Part shown: in pieces, positions 1-8,295 of the stretch | Layout of the letters: the number at the start of each line of letters is the position of its first letter | How positions within the stretch are numbered: the first letter of the stretch is position 1 | Assembly: GCF_000821305.1 (NCBI RefSeq) | Contig: NZ_CCXK01000016.1 | Coordinates: 547,033 to 611,032, forward strand | DNA: 64,000 nucleotides | Direction: 5' to 3' | Source of the DNA: Clostridium culturomicium | GTDB lineage: Bacteria; Bacillota; Clostridia; Clostridiales; Clostridiaceae | Notes under the pieces: generated by a model | What the model was told of the DNA's origin: nothing | Database searches by the model: none | The model's input: only the letters and a program-made list of their open reading frames with translations | Position numbers and translations under genes: made by a program

Positions 1-71
1 TGCCTAAATATATGCCAAGTCATATATTTTAAAAGCCATTCATTTTTGACAATAATATGTTATAATAATAA

Positions 72-140
72 AGAAACTCTTCTCATTATATATTTGAAAG
101 AGTATATCCAATTAACTAAATCAAAGTTTTAGAATATAAC
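72..140 (+). repeat. Diverged copy of the dispersed intergenic repeat
   Basis: The stretch begins GAAACTCTTCTCAT and continues with a short AT spacer and GAAAGAGT. This is the same order (GAAACTCCTTC, loop, GAAGGAGT) as the better copies near 29630 and 52161. The downstream part, with AACTAAATCAAAG, resembles their second arm. It lies in the leader of the DUF4364 gene. Many positions differ, so it is a weak family member recognised mainly by layout. Confidence 0.4.
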
Positions 141-235
141 TTAAGTAAATTCCTTCTAATATATTATTTGATTTAGCATTTTACTTAAGGATTATTATTG
201 TATTTTTATATACATAGTTTAAAGGAGGTACATTA

Positions 236-760
236 ATGTTTGATAATTCTTTGAACTTAGCAGAAAAGAAACTTCTATTGTTATATATTATAGATAAGAT
301 TGACTTACCTATCTCAAATATACAGCTTACAGAAATCGTGCTAGAAAATAATTTTATAAACTATTTTACACTTCAAGAATACATTGATGAACTTATATCT
401 TCTAATTTAATTATAAAGGTTAATCAAAATGAAAAAGATAGGCTTACTATTTCTAGTAAAGGCAAGGAAGTTCTATCATTATTTAAAAATAGGCTGTCTG
501 ATGAAGATATAAACAAATTAAATACCTACATAGGTGTAAAAATGAATTTAATAAAAAAAGAAGCAACAATATCAGCTGACTACACTATCGAAAACGGAAA
601 TAGTTACGTAGTAAGCCTTAGTGCTTCTGAAAACAATATTCCCTTAATGGAAATCAAGGTTACTGTTGCTTCAAATAAACAAGCCAGAGAGCTCTGCACC
701 AAATGGAAGGCAAACCCCTCTGACTTATACACAAAGATTATAAAGGTATTAAGTGAATAA
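236..760 (+). CDS. DUF4364 family protein
   Basis: The 174-residue soluble protein starts at an ATG preceded by AAAGGAGG. The first about 80 residues look like a winged-helix fold: a helical start, a segment reading QLTEIVLENNFI, and SNLIIKVNQNEKDRLTISSKGKEVLSLF, which resembles the wing and last helix of DNA-binding domains. The C-terminal half is a beta-rich domain ending in a helix. The layout and length match DUF4364, a clostridial family of putative regulators with no established target. It stands alone, followed by a strong hairpin that lies inside the end of the opposing gene. The family call is fairly firm; a DNA-binding role is inference. Confidence 0.75.
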   Translation: MFDNSLNLAEKKLLLLYIIDKIDLPISNIQLTEIVLENNFINYFTLQEYIDELISSNLIIKVNQNEKDRLTISSKGKEVLSLFKNRLSDEDINKLNTYIGVKMNLIKKEATISADYTIENGNSYVVSLSASENNIPLMEIKVTVASNKQARELCTKWKANPSDLYTKIIKVLSE

Positions 761-775
761 TCTATAATACCTACC

Positions 776-1660
776 CTATGTGATTATCATTCCCGTTGGC
801 TGCCCGCCTAGCGGAATGATTTTTTTTTCATTATTATTTTTCTTATTAATCTTAATTAAAAGATCATTATAGCTGTCACCCACATAAATGTAATTTTCAT
901 CACAAATTATTCCTCTAGGCATACCACCACTTCTTATGTTATCTACATTTTTTAATCTTCTTATATCAATAACTGAAATAGAACCATCTCCATAGTTTGC
1001 AACATAACAACACTGCTCATCACAATACATGTCAAAAGGACAATTTCCTACTGATATTCTTTGAACAAGCTTTCTGTTCTTACTAGAAAAAACACTAATT
1101 CGCCCCTTCTCCATACTTCCCATACAGCTTTCACAAACAAGTATATAATCACCATCAACAGTGAACAATGCCTTTGTTGGTGATGGTCCAACTTTAATCT
1201 CTGTAATATCATTTCCATATAAAGCATCAAATATTGTTATACTGTCATCTCCTTGATTGGCTACCACAATTTCATTAGTACGTGTACAAATATCAATGCT
1301 ATGCGGTGAATCTCCACACGGAATAATTTCCACAATCTCTTCTCTGTTTAAATCAAAGTTAACTACATTGTTTGAATCACCACAAATAATATATAAATGA
1401 TTTCCATGAGCACATATATCCCTGCAATATCTACCTAAATAAAACCCTTTAACGCTATTATCTTTTAAATTCACAACCGACACAGATCCATCGTAACAAT
1501 TAGAAGTGAATAGAAGGTCCCCTTGAAGGTAAACACCATGAGGACCTACTTTACTACTGTTAACGCCTATTAACTTTATGGTTTCTTCAACTTCAAACTT
1601 ATCCACATTCACCTTATCAACTAGATCCTGCGTTGTATTACATACATATAAGTACCTCAT
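776..1660 (-). CDS. YVTN/YncE-type beta-propeller protein
   Basis: About 294 residues with repeated blades of the form GxxPxxxxxxxxxxxxxVxNxxDxSITIFD: NSIDICTRTNEIVVANQGD, FDMYCDEQCCYVANYGDGSISVID and GMPRGIICDENYIYVGDS are successive blades. This is the 40-residue YVTN/NHL-like propeller family, usually a protein- or ligand-binding scaffold. I start at the ATG at 1660 because GGAGGG lies six bases before it; an upstream in-frame GTG at 1678 has no ribosome site. No signal peptide is visible, so it is probably cytoplasmic, unlike many exported YncE proteins. The ligand is unknown. Confidence 0.75.
   Translation of the reverse strand: MRYLYVCNTTQDLVDKVNVDKFEVEETIKLIGVNSSKVGPHGVYLQGDLLFTSNCYDGSVSVVNLKDNSVKGFYLGRYCRDICAHGNHLYIICGDSNNVVNFDLNREEIVEIIPCGDSPHSIDICTRTNEIVVANQGDDSITIFDALYGNDITEIKVGPSPTKALFTVDGDYILVCESCMGSMEKGRISVFSSKNRKLVQRISVGNCPFDMYCDEQCCYVANYGDGSISVIDIRRLKNVDNIRSGGMPRGIICDENYIYVGDSYNDLLIKINKKNNNEKKIIPLGGQPTGMIIT
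786..829 (+). terminator. Rho-independent terminator inside the opposing gene
   Basis: ATCATTCC and GGAATGAT arms enclose a G/C-rich loop and are followed by nine T residues on the + strand. This ends the DUF4364 transcript. The whole hairpin lies within the last codons of the leftward beta-propeller gene, so the terminator sequence is also coding. Confidence 0.8.
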
Positions 1661-1745
1661 CGGATTCCCTCCCCTCACACTTTATAATATGAAGAACAGG
1701 GAATTTGTGATACGAATTTATAAATTATATTATTAATGACGGATT

Positions 1746-3047
1746 TTATTTGTTTCTAACAATTTTTCTCATATCTCCAACCATATATAAAGAACCAGAT
1801 ATAACGAGCATATCCCCTTCTTCACAATAGCTTAAAGCCTTCTCATAAGCTTTTTCATAATCCATTACAGCTTCACAGTTATCATTATATAAAAGAACCT
1901 TTCTCATTAAGTCTTCTGAAAGCTCTGCTCTTTCACTATGAGGCGTTACAGCAATGACTTTAGATGCTTTAGGGCAAATTGTCTGAACCATTTCATCTAC
2001 CTGCTTATCTGCAAGAATACCTAAAATAAGTATCATCTTATTATATTCAAAATATTTATTAATGCTTTCTGAAAGCTTATTTATTCCATCAATATTATGA
2101 GCTCCATCTATTACAACTAATGGATTCCTTCTCATTATCTCTAATCTTCCTGGCCATCTAACCAGCTTTAATCCACTCAAAACAGCCTCTTTTGTTATCA
2201 TAACCCCCATCTCCATAAGTGCTTCACAGCAATTAATAACCACATTACAGTTCTGTACCTGATGTACCCCTAAAAGTGCTAACTCAACATAATAGGTATC
2301 CCTTTCTGTTACAACCTTAAGCTTTTGAGTAATCTGACCATCAGAGCCTTTTGAAACACCTTCAAACTCCCCATTCTCTTTAACCACCTTCACAAGTGGC
2401 GCTGATTTACTTTCACATATATCCTCTATAACCCTTGTAACACTATCCTGCTGTGGATATAAAACTACCTTAGTATTCTCTTTTATAATTCCACCTTTTT
2501 CAAAGGCAATTTTCTCTATGGTGTCACCAAGAATCTGCACATGATCAAGGCTAATAGAACCAATAACTGAAAGCTCTGGCTTAATAACATTAGTAGAATC
2601 CAGTCTTCCTCCTAGTCCAACCTCCACAACAGCAAAATCAACATTATTTCTTTCAAAATATAAGAACCCTGCACAAGTTATAATTTCAAACTCTGTTGGA
2701 TTGCCATAATCCCCTTCAATAACCTTCTCAACAGCCTTTGAAACCTCTGTAACTATCTCTGCTAAGTCATCCTTAGGAATATTTTCATTATTAATCTGCA
2801 TTCTCTCTTCAAACTCTTCTATGTATGGTGAAATGTAACAACCAACCTTGTAGCCACTTTCCACTAAAATCTTAGTGATCATAGCTGTAGTTGACCCCTT
2901 ACCATTAGTTCCTGCAATATGTATAGTTTTAATTTTTTTATGTGGATTTCCTAAGTACTCTAAAATCTTCTCCGTTCTCTCTAAGCCAAGCTTGCTACCA
3001 AACTTAGCCGTATCCTTTATATAATTAATAGCTTCTGTATAATTCAT
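1746..3047 (-). CDS. folC: Bifunctional folylpolyglutamate/dihydrofolate synthase
   Basis: 433 residues, the usual length. It ligates glutamate to dihydropteroate or folates using ATP, in the cytoplasm. The Mur-ligase P-loop is seen as HIAGTNGKGSTTAMI near residue 45. The central domain has EVGLGGRLDSTNV and SLDHVQILGDT, and the C-terminal ligase domain has VIDGAHNIDG and ILGILADKQVDEM. The start has GGAGG nine bases upstream. It lies just downstream of valS on the same strand, a common clostridial order, separated from it by a hairpin at 3136-3168, so some read-through may supply it. Confidence 0.95.
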   Translation of the reverse strand: MNYTEAINYIKDTAKFGSKLGLERTEKILEYLGNPHKKIKTIHIAGTNGKGSTTAMITKILVESGYKVGCYISPYIEEFEERMQINNENIPKDDLAEIVTEVSKAVEKVIEGDYGNPTEFEIITCAGFLYFERNNVDFAVVEVGLGGRLDSTNVIKPELSVIGSISLDHVQILGDTIEKIAFEKGGIIKENTKVVLYPQQDSVTRVIEDICESKSAPLVKVVKENGEFEGVSKGSDGQITQKLKVVTERDTYYVELALLGVHQVQNCNVVINCCEALMEMGVMITKEAVLSGLKLVRWPGRLEIMRRNPLVVIDGAHNIDGINKLSESINKYFEYNKMILILGILADKQVDEMVQTICPKASKVIAVTPHSERAELSEDLMRKVLLYNDNCEAVMDYEKAYEKALSYCEEGDMLVISGSLYMVGDMRKIVRNK

Positions 3048-3135
3048 ATCAAAGCCTCCATAAATCAGATTTCCTTCTTAATTTTAACTCATAACAAATA
3101 TTTAAACAATTGAAAGATAAATAACAAATTAATAA

Positions 3136-3168
3136 AAGCTCCATTCATAACCGAATGGAGCTCTTATC
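3136..3168 (-). terminator. Terminator after valS
   Basis: Read on the minus strand, AGAGCTCCATTCG and GAATGGAGCTTTT form a stem with a short GTTAT loop, followed by a T-rich stretch. It separates valS from folC. Confidence 0.7.
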
Positions 3169-3176
3169 ATTAACTA

Positions 3177-5819
3177 TTATTGTAATTTAGCTATACTTTC
3201 AAGAACTGAGTTATACATTTCTTTGTACTTCTCACCCTTAGCTTTTTCTTCTTCAACAACTGCTGCTGGAGCTTTTGATACGAATCTTTCGTTAGAAAGC
3301 TTCTTCTCAACTCTGTCTATCTCAGCTGCTAATTTTTCTTTTTCTTTATTTAATCTTTCAAGCTCTTTTTCTGCATCAACAAGCTCTAGAAGAGGCATGT
3401 AGATTTCTGCACCTTTAGAAACTACAGTTACAATGTTTTCTGGAGCTTCTTCTTTAGCGCTAAGGATTATTACCTGGCTTGCAGAAGCTAGCTTCTCAAA
3501 GTAAACTTTACCTTCTACGAAAGCATCTGCTGCTTCTGTTGCGAAGATATAAGTTGTTGCTTTTCTTGAAGGTGGTACGTTCATTTCTGCTCTAGCGTTT
3601 CTTGTGTTTCTTATTGCGTCAATGATGTAGTTCATGTATTCTTCAGCTTTCTTGTCTTCAAGAGCTGCATCAAATTCTGGCCATTTAGCAATTGTTATAG
3701 ATTCTGTTTCCTTGCTTAAGTGAGTGTAGATTTCTTCTGTGATGTATGGCATTACTGGGTGAAGTAATTTTAATCCATCAACAAGAACCTTGTTAAGAAC
3801 ATTTAAAGTTACACCTTTAACTTCTTCATTTTCACTGTATAGTGATGGTTTTGCAAGCTCTATATACCAGTCACAGAATTCAGTCCATAGGAAGTCATGA
3901 ACCTTTTGTAATGCTATTCCTATTTCAAACTTCTCTAAGTTCTCAGTAACCTCTTTAGTTACATCGTTCATTCTTGATAAAATCCATTTATCAGCTATAG
4001 AGTAGTTTTTACAGTCTTTATATTTTTCCATTAAAGCTTCGTCAGAGTACATCATAACGAATCTTGAAGCATTCCAAATCTTATTTGCAAAGTTTCTTGC
4101 AGCTTCAACTCTTGATTCATAGAATCTGATATCGCTTCCTGGAGCATTTCCTGTTGCAAGAGAGAATCTTAAAGCGTCTGCTCCATAGTTATCTATAACT
4201 TCTAGTGGGTCTACTCCATTATCTAGAGATTTAGACATCTTTCTTCCTTGGTCATCTCTAACCATTCCGTGGAAAAATACTGTATCAAATGGTCTTTCTC
4301 CCATGTTGTAAAGTCCAGAGAATATCATTCTCGCAACCCAGAAGAATATGATATCTCCACCTGTAACTAGTGTACTAGTTGGATAGAAGTATTTAAGATC
4401 TTCTGTGTTTTCTGGCCAGCCTAGTGTTGAGAATGGCCATAAAGCTGAACTGAACCAAGTATCAAGTACGTCACTTTCCTGCTCTAAGTTTGTGCTGTTA
4501 CACTTGCAGCAGTGAGTTGGAGCTTCAACTTGAACGTTTAATTCTCCACAATCTTTACAGTACCATACTGGTATTCTGTGTCCCCACCATAATTGTCTTG
4601 AAATACACCAATCTTGGATGTTTTCCATCCAGTTGTAGTAGATTTTTTCAAATCTTTCAGGTATGAACTTTATTTCTTTTTCTCTAACAGCTTTTATTGC
4701 TGGTGCTGCAAGAGGATCCATTTTAACATACCATTGTTTAGAAAGCATTGGCTCTATTGTGCATCCACATCTATCATGAGTTCCAACATTGTGGCCGTGG
4801 TCTTTAATCTTAACAAGAAGACCTTGCTCTTCTAAGTCTTTAACCATTAATTTTCTAGCTTCATATCTATCTAACCCAGAATATTTTCCATAACCTTCAG
4901 AAATAGTTCCGTTTTCTTCAAGAACAACGATTTCTGGAAGGTTATGTCTCTTACCAACCTGGTAATCGTTAGGATCGTGAGCTGGAGTAATCTTAACACA
5001 TCCAGTTCCAAATTCCATATCAACATACTCGTCAGCAACAACTGGTATTTCTCTTCCTACTAGTGGGAGTCTTAATTTTTTACCTATTAAATGAGCATAT
5101 CTCTCATCATTAGGGTTTACAGCAACTGCTGTATCTCCAAGTAAAGTTTCTGGTCTTGTTGTTGCAATCTCAACAACTTCATCGCTTCCTATAACTGGAT
5201 AATTGATGTGCCAGAAATGTCCATTTTGCTCTTCGTACTCTATCTCTGCATCAGAAATAGCAGTCATACATTTTGGACACCAGTTAGTTATTCTGTTTCC
5301 TTGATATATTAATCCATCATTATATAATTTAACGAAAACTTCTCTTACTGCTTTACTTAAGTTTTCATCCATTGTGAAGGCTTCTCTTGTGAAGTCTGCA
5401 GAACAACCCATCTTCTTAAGCTGCGTTCTGATTCTTTCTCTATATTCTCCAGTCCACTCCCAAACGTGTCCTAAGAAAGCTTCTCTTCCAATTTCTTTCT
5501 TGTTGATTCCTTTTGCAAGAAGAGCTTTTTCAACTCTTACTTCTGTAGCGATACTTGCGTGGTCTTCACCTGGAAGCCATAACGTGCTGTACCCTTGCAT
5601 TCTCTTCGTTCTAATTAAGATATCTTGAAGAGTGTTATCAAGTGCGTGGCCAAGGTGTAATTGACCTGTTATATTTGGTGGCGGCATCATTATTGAATAT
5701 GGCTTTTTATTTTTATCCACTTCTGGAGTAAAGAAACCACTTTCTTCCCACCACTTATATAATCTGTCTTCAAACTCTTTTGGATCATAATTCTTTGCTA
5801 TATTTTTGTTTTCTTCCAT
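3177..5819 (-). CDS. valS: Valyl-tRNA synthetase
   Basis: 880 residues, full length for a class Ia enzyme charging tRNA-Val. The HIGH motif is seen as PPPNITGQLHLGHA near residue 48, and KMSKS as GRKMSKSLDNG near residue 525. The editing (CP1) domain lies between them with the TTRPETLLGDTAV motif, and zinc-type cysteine pairs lie near residues 415-445. The anticodon-binding domain is followed by the typical C-terminal coiled coil (DAEKELERLNKEKEKLAAEIDRVEKKL). It is controlled by a T-box leader at 6003-6235. The roughly 180 bases between the leader terminator and the start hold a diverged copy of the dispersed repeat. Confidence 0.97.
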   Translation of the reverse strand: MEENKNIAKNYDPKEFEDRLYKWWEESGFFTPEVDKNKKPYSIMMPPPNITGQLHLGHALDNTLQDILIRTKRMQGYSTLWLPGEDHASIATEVRVEKALLAKGINKKEIGREAFLGHVWEWTGEYRERIRTQLKKMGCSADFTREAFTMDENLSKAVREVFVKLYNDGLIYQGNRITNWCPKCMTAISDAEIEYEEQNGHFWHINYPVIGSDEVVEIATTRPETLLGDTAVAVNPNDERYAHLIGKKLRLPLVGREIPVVADEYVDMEFGTGCVKITPAHDPNDYQVGKRHNLPEIVVLEENGTISEGYGKYSGLDRYEARKLMVKDLEEQGLLVKIKDHGHNVGTHDRCGCTIEPMLSKQWYVKMDPLAAPAIKAVREKEIKFIPERFEKIYYNWMENIQDWCISRQLWWGHRIPVWYCKDCGELNVQVEAPTHCCKCNSTNLEQESDVLDTWFSSALWPFSTLGWPENTEDLKYFYPTSTLVTGGDIIFFWVARMIFSGLYNMGERPFDTVFFHGMVRDDQGRKMSKSLDNGVDPLEVIDNYGADALRFSLATGNAPGSDIRFYESRVEAARNFANKIWNASRFVMMYSDEALMEKYKDCKNYSIADKWILSRMNDVTKEVTENLEKFEIGIALQKVHDFLWTEFCDWYIELAKPSLYSENEEVKGVTLNVLNKVLVDGLKLLHPVMPYITEEIYTHLSKETESITIAKWPEFDAALEDKKAEEYMNYIIDAIRNTRNARAEMNVPPSRKATTYIFATEAADAFVEGKVYFEKLASASQVIILSAKEEAPENIVTVVSKGAEIYMPLLELVDAEKELERLNKEKEKLAAEIDRVEKKLSNERFVSKAPAAVVEEEKAKGEKYKEMYNSVLESIAKLQ

Positions 5820-5880
5820 TTTGAATCCTTCCCTTCTATGATTTATACTTTCTGAAATTACCTTTGTTTAATCACTTTAA

Positions 5881-5980
5881 ATGAAGCTCCTTCTCATCTT
5901 AATTCGAAAGATTAAGTTAACGTTTGCCAAATTATAAATTTGTACGTTAACTTATGAAACTCCACTTCATATTCACTTAG
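5881..5980 (+). repeat. Diverged dispersed repeat in the valS leader
   Basis: It begins ATGAAGCTCCTTCTCAT followed by AATTCGAAAG, as in the copy at 52161. It then has nested inverted arms AAGTTAACGT/ACGTTAACTT around CAAAT-tata-AATTTG, and ends with a second ATGAAACTCC-CTTCATATTCA unit. The paired core resembles the second stem of the better copies with different bases. It lies between the T-box terminator and valS, so it is part of the valS mRNA when the T-box reads through. Confidence 0.5.
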
Positions 5981-6002
5981 TAATTATCACTAAAAAATGA
6001 AT

Positions 6003-6235
6003 AAAAAAAAGCGCTATCTCCCCAAAGGACGACAGCGCGCGTTACCACCTTTATTCCTCAAGACTAATCTTAAGGCTCTCTTAATTTTAACGATGGAGGA
6101 CCACCGTCTTCAGCTACTTTAATTTCGCCGAAGCAGCTCCGAAGCTACCTTCAAAATACTTCCTATAGAAAACCTTTCAGCCTATGGATTTTCCTCTCTA
6201 AATATTCCCTATTTCTACTCCTCTTCATCACAGCC
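6003..6235 (-). promoter_or_regulatory. T-box leader of valS (valine specifier GUA)
   Basis: On the minus strand the conserved T-box AGGTGGTAACGCG is at 6050-6038. It is followed by a terminator with arms GCGCTGTCGTCC and GGGAGATAGCGC and eight T residues at 6010-6003. Upstream are stem I hallmarks: GATGAAGAGGAGTA, AGAGAGG, and a specifier loop reading GTA-TTTTGAA, where GTA (plus positions 6157-6159) is a valine codon. Uncharged tRNA-Val should pair with the specifier and the TGGT of the T-box and favour antitermination, which fits the downstream valS. Confidence 0.93.
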
Positions 6236-6261
6236 AATTTATATAATGTATTTATTCATTT

Positions 6262-6290
6262 ATTATATGCACTTAATTTATTTTTGTCAA
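6262..6290 (-). promoter_or_regulatory. Consensus promoter of the valS T-box transcript
   Basis: On the minus strand TTGACA (plus 6290-6285) is followed after exactly 17 bases by TATAAT (plus 6267-6262), a perfect sigma-A-type match. It lies about 25 bases upstream of the first T-box element. Confidence 0.85.
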
Positions 6291-6473
6291 CATGGTTTTA
6301 TCCTCAATTTAACCTTCTTATCTAATTATTTTTCCAATTTTCCAAATTTTTATACCGCAATCGTATATTATTCTATATTTTGGAAAATACTTAGATATAG
6401 AAATCACTCTTATGAATCCTTATCCATAAGGGTTACTTCGAGTGTCACTTTAAAATAATAGGAGGTATTTTCC

Positions 6474-6830
6474 TTGAACTATTTTACAAAAGCCAATGAT
6501 TTATATAAAATTAAAGACTATGAAAATGCAATTCAAATGTATCAAAAATCAGCAGAGCTCAAAGAATTTGAAGCACCTTCCCTCTATAACTCTGCTGTAT
6601 GTTTCATAAAGTTAAAGGACTATAAATCGGCTCTTCCTCTTATTTATAAGGCCTTAGAGCTTCGTAAGGAAAGCAAGTATTTTTTTAATTTAGCATATTG
6701 TTACGTAATGCTTGGAGATAATCCTAAAGCTCTTCATTATTTTAATACTGCTTGGACTCTTGATAATACTGATGATGAATGCGAAAAGGCCATTGACCTT
6801 ATACTTTCAAAGTATAAGAAATCAAGTTAA
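6474..6830 (+). CDS. Small tetratricopeptide-repeat protein
   Basis: 118 residues with about three TPR units: ANDLYKIKDYENAIQMYQKSAEL, YNSAVCFIKLKDYKSALPLIYKALEL and FNLAYCYVMLGDNPKALHYFNTAW. These helical hairpins usually bind protein partners. The start is TTG at 6474, chosen because GGAGG lies eight bases before it and the protein begins directly with the first helix. No signal peptide or membrane segment is seen. It is a single-gene unit ended by the hairpin at 6849-6890. The specific partner is unknown. Confidence 0.75.
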   Translation: MNYFTKANDLYKIKDYENAIQMYQKSAELKEFEAPSLYNSAVCFIKLKDYKSALPLIYKALELRKESKYFFNLAYCYVMLGDNPKALHYFNTAWTLDNTDDECEKAIDLILSKYKKSS

Positions 6831-6848
6831 TATAAACCACCCCACCCT

Positions 6849-6890
6849 AAAAGCCGACTATCTGCTTTAAACTGCTAATAGTCGGCTTTT
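6849..6890. terminator. Bidirectional terminator
   Basis: Perfect arms AAAAGCCGACTA and TAGTCGGCTTTT surround an 18-base loop between two convergent genes. Each strand ends in a T run. Confidence 0.85.
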
Positions 6891-6899
6891 AATATACAT

Positions 6900-8090
6900 T
6901 TATTTAAACCATTCTCCTGCTATCTTTCTGCCCATATGATCAGCATTAAAAATATCACTATCAAAGTACTTGCCGCCACCATAAAAAGTCGGGTCAACAC
7001 CTATCCATTCATCACGATCTTTGATATAAACCTCATTCCATGAATGGCTAATCCACTCAATTCCATTATAACCTTCTCCAACAATTAATCTTACTGGAAT
7101 TCCATTAGCTCTGCACATAGCTACATAGAGGCATGCATAATCAAAGCACACGCCCTTCTTTGTTTCAAAGGTATTGATGGCACCAGAATCAATCCCCACT
7201 GGAACTTTATTCTGCATAACTTCAGTAGCCTTATCATCATCATACTCGATATTCATTCCTACCCAGTCGTAAAGAATTCTTGCCTTTTCATAATCCGTTT
7301 CACAATTCTTCGTTAGCTTTAATGCCATTTCATCTATCTCTTCATTAGATCTTATACCTTCATCTAGAGTAACCCCGTTATAATATATCAACCCTTGAAG
7401 ATATCCATCTACAGTCTCAACCACATTCTCATTAGAGTTAACAATTCTAAAGGAATCCTGCAAAATATTTGGAAAGTTTTTTGCCATATCTGATTCTAAA
7501 AGAGGCTCAATAATACTTTCATTCATATAGCCATAGACTTTGGAATCATTTAATTTTGCACTTAAGCCTTCATTATTTAAAAACGGTTCGGTATAACTAA
7601 GAAGGGCAGTCAAAATTAATATATAACAAATCCCTTTTGGCACCTGAAAAAGTCCCCCTAACAGCATTCTTGTTCCTCTTCCCTTATTTCTAAGCCATCT
7701 ATCAATACCATCTGAAAGAGGATATAGAACAATTCTATTAATTAACTCAATTCCCCACTTGAAAGTTTGATATAAAAACAAAAATACTATTAAAAAGATT
7801 GCTCCAACAAATAATTTTGATTTTGTAATAAGAAAAACAAATGAGGCTGAAATATTTTTAGATAAGTACTCCATAAGTCCATACTTATCTAAATTAACTA
7901 CATCCCTTACCAATAAAGCAGTTAAAACTATTGCAAGTAGCATTGCAATTGATGATAAAACACTTTTTAAAGTTGTTACCATACTTCTGCTTTTAAGTTT
8001 AAAAATAACCCCCATTAATACAGGGTAAATAAATGCAATTACAAGTATTAATGAAATTACATTTATGTTGCTTTCCTCTAGGAACTTCAC
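6900..8090 (-). CDS. Membrane-anchored transglutaminase-like protein
   Basis: 396 residues. The first about 175 hold four or so membrane segments (residues 10-30, 40-62, 82-108 and 150-172) in an arrangement that recalls CvpA-like proteins. The C-terminal half is a transglutaminase/papain-like domain: KKGVCFDYACLYVAMCRANGIPVRLIVGEG supplies the cysteine, SHSWNEVYI the histidine and WIGVDPTF the aspartate of the triad. Such domains act as cysteine peptidases or amide-bond enzymes; here probably at the membrane or cell surface. The start is GTG with AAGGAGG seven bases upstream, and that ribosome site abuts the repeat at 8104. The substrate is unknown. Confidence 0.75.
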   Translation of the reverse strand: MKFLEESNINVISLILVIAFIYPVLMGVIFKLKSRSMVTTLKSVLSSIAMLLAIVLTALLVRDVVNLDKYGLMEYLSKNISASFVFLITKSKLFVGAIFLIVFLFLYQTFKWGIELINRIVLYPLSDGIDRWLRNKGRGTRMLLGGLFQVPKGICYILILTALLSYTEPFLNNEGLSAKLNDSKVYGYMNESIIEPLLESDMAKNFPNILQDSFRIVNSNENVVETVDGYLQGLIYYNGVTLDEGIRSNEEIDEMALKLTKNCETDYEKARILYDWVGMNIEYDDDKATEVMQNKVPVGIDSGAINTFETKKGVCFDYACLYVAMCRANGIPVRLIVGEGYNGIEWISHSWNEVYIKDRDEWIGVDPTFYGGGKYFDSDIFNADHMGRKIAGEWFK

Positions 8091-8103
8091 CTGTCCACCT
8101 CCT

Positions 8104-8177
8104 TAAGTGATACTCCAAAAATGATACTCCAAAAGTGACACTCCAAATCTTTGATCTGGCAAGTGGAACTTTCACAG
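8104..8177 (-). repeat. Dispersed repeat, second module, with 14-base triplication
   Basis: Read on the minus strand it is GTGAAAGTTCCACTTGCC, then an AGATC-aaa-GATTT stem, then three tandem 14-base units of the form TTGGAGTATCACTT (plus positions 8105-8118, 8119-8132, 8133-8146). The same GTGAAAGTTCCACTGGCCAAAT...ATTTGGAATATCACTTTT string occurs on the + strand at 29701-29745. It forms the leader of the transglutaminase gene. Confidence 0.75.
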
Positions 8178-8211
8178 CGTGCATCTATGATTGGATTGGT
8201 AGAAGTTGATT

Positions 8212-8292
8212 GAGAGTCTAAATCTATGATTTAGTCACTCGAACTTACTCTGTAAGAGTACTCCTCTGAATGAATATGAAGAGGGGTTTCAT
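8212..8292 (-). repeat. Dispersed repeat, first module
   Basis: On the minus strand it starts ATGAAACCCCTTCATATTCA, three bases after the recX stop. It continues through a GAGGAG arm, then AGAGTAAGTTCGAGTGACTAAATC-ata-GATTTAGACTCT. The copy at 52161-52081 aligns along its whole length with matched changes in the stems. Confidence 0.8.
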
Positions 8293-8295
8293 AAA

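Noticed and set aside
6246..6458. 70-residue ORF upstream of the TPR gene
   Set aside because: No ribosome site, very AT-rich composition, and it overlaps the valS promoter on the opposite strand.
7999..8184. 61-residue ORF over the repeat at 8.1 kb
   Set aside because: It lies mostly in the repeat and overlaps the transglutaminase start in another frame; no support as a protein.
8104..8292. CRISPR array or insertion sequence for the repeats
   Set aside because: Copies are kilobases apart, have no regular spacers and enclose no transposase reading frame; cas genes are absent.
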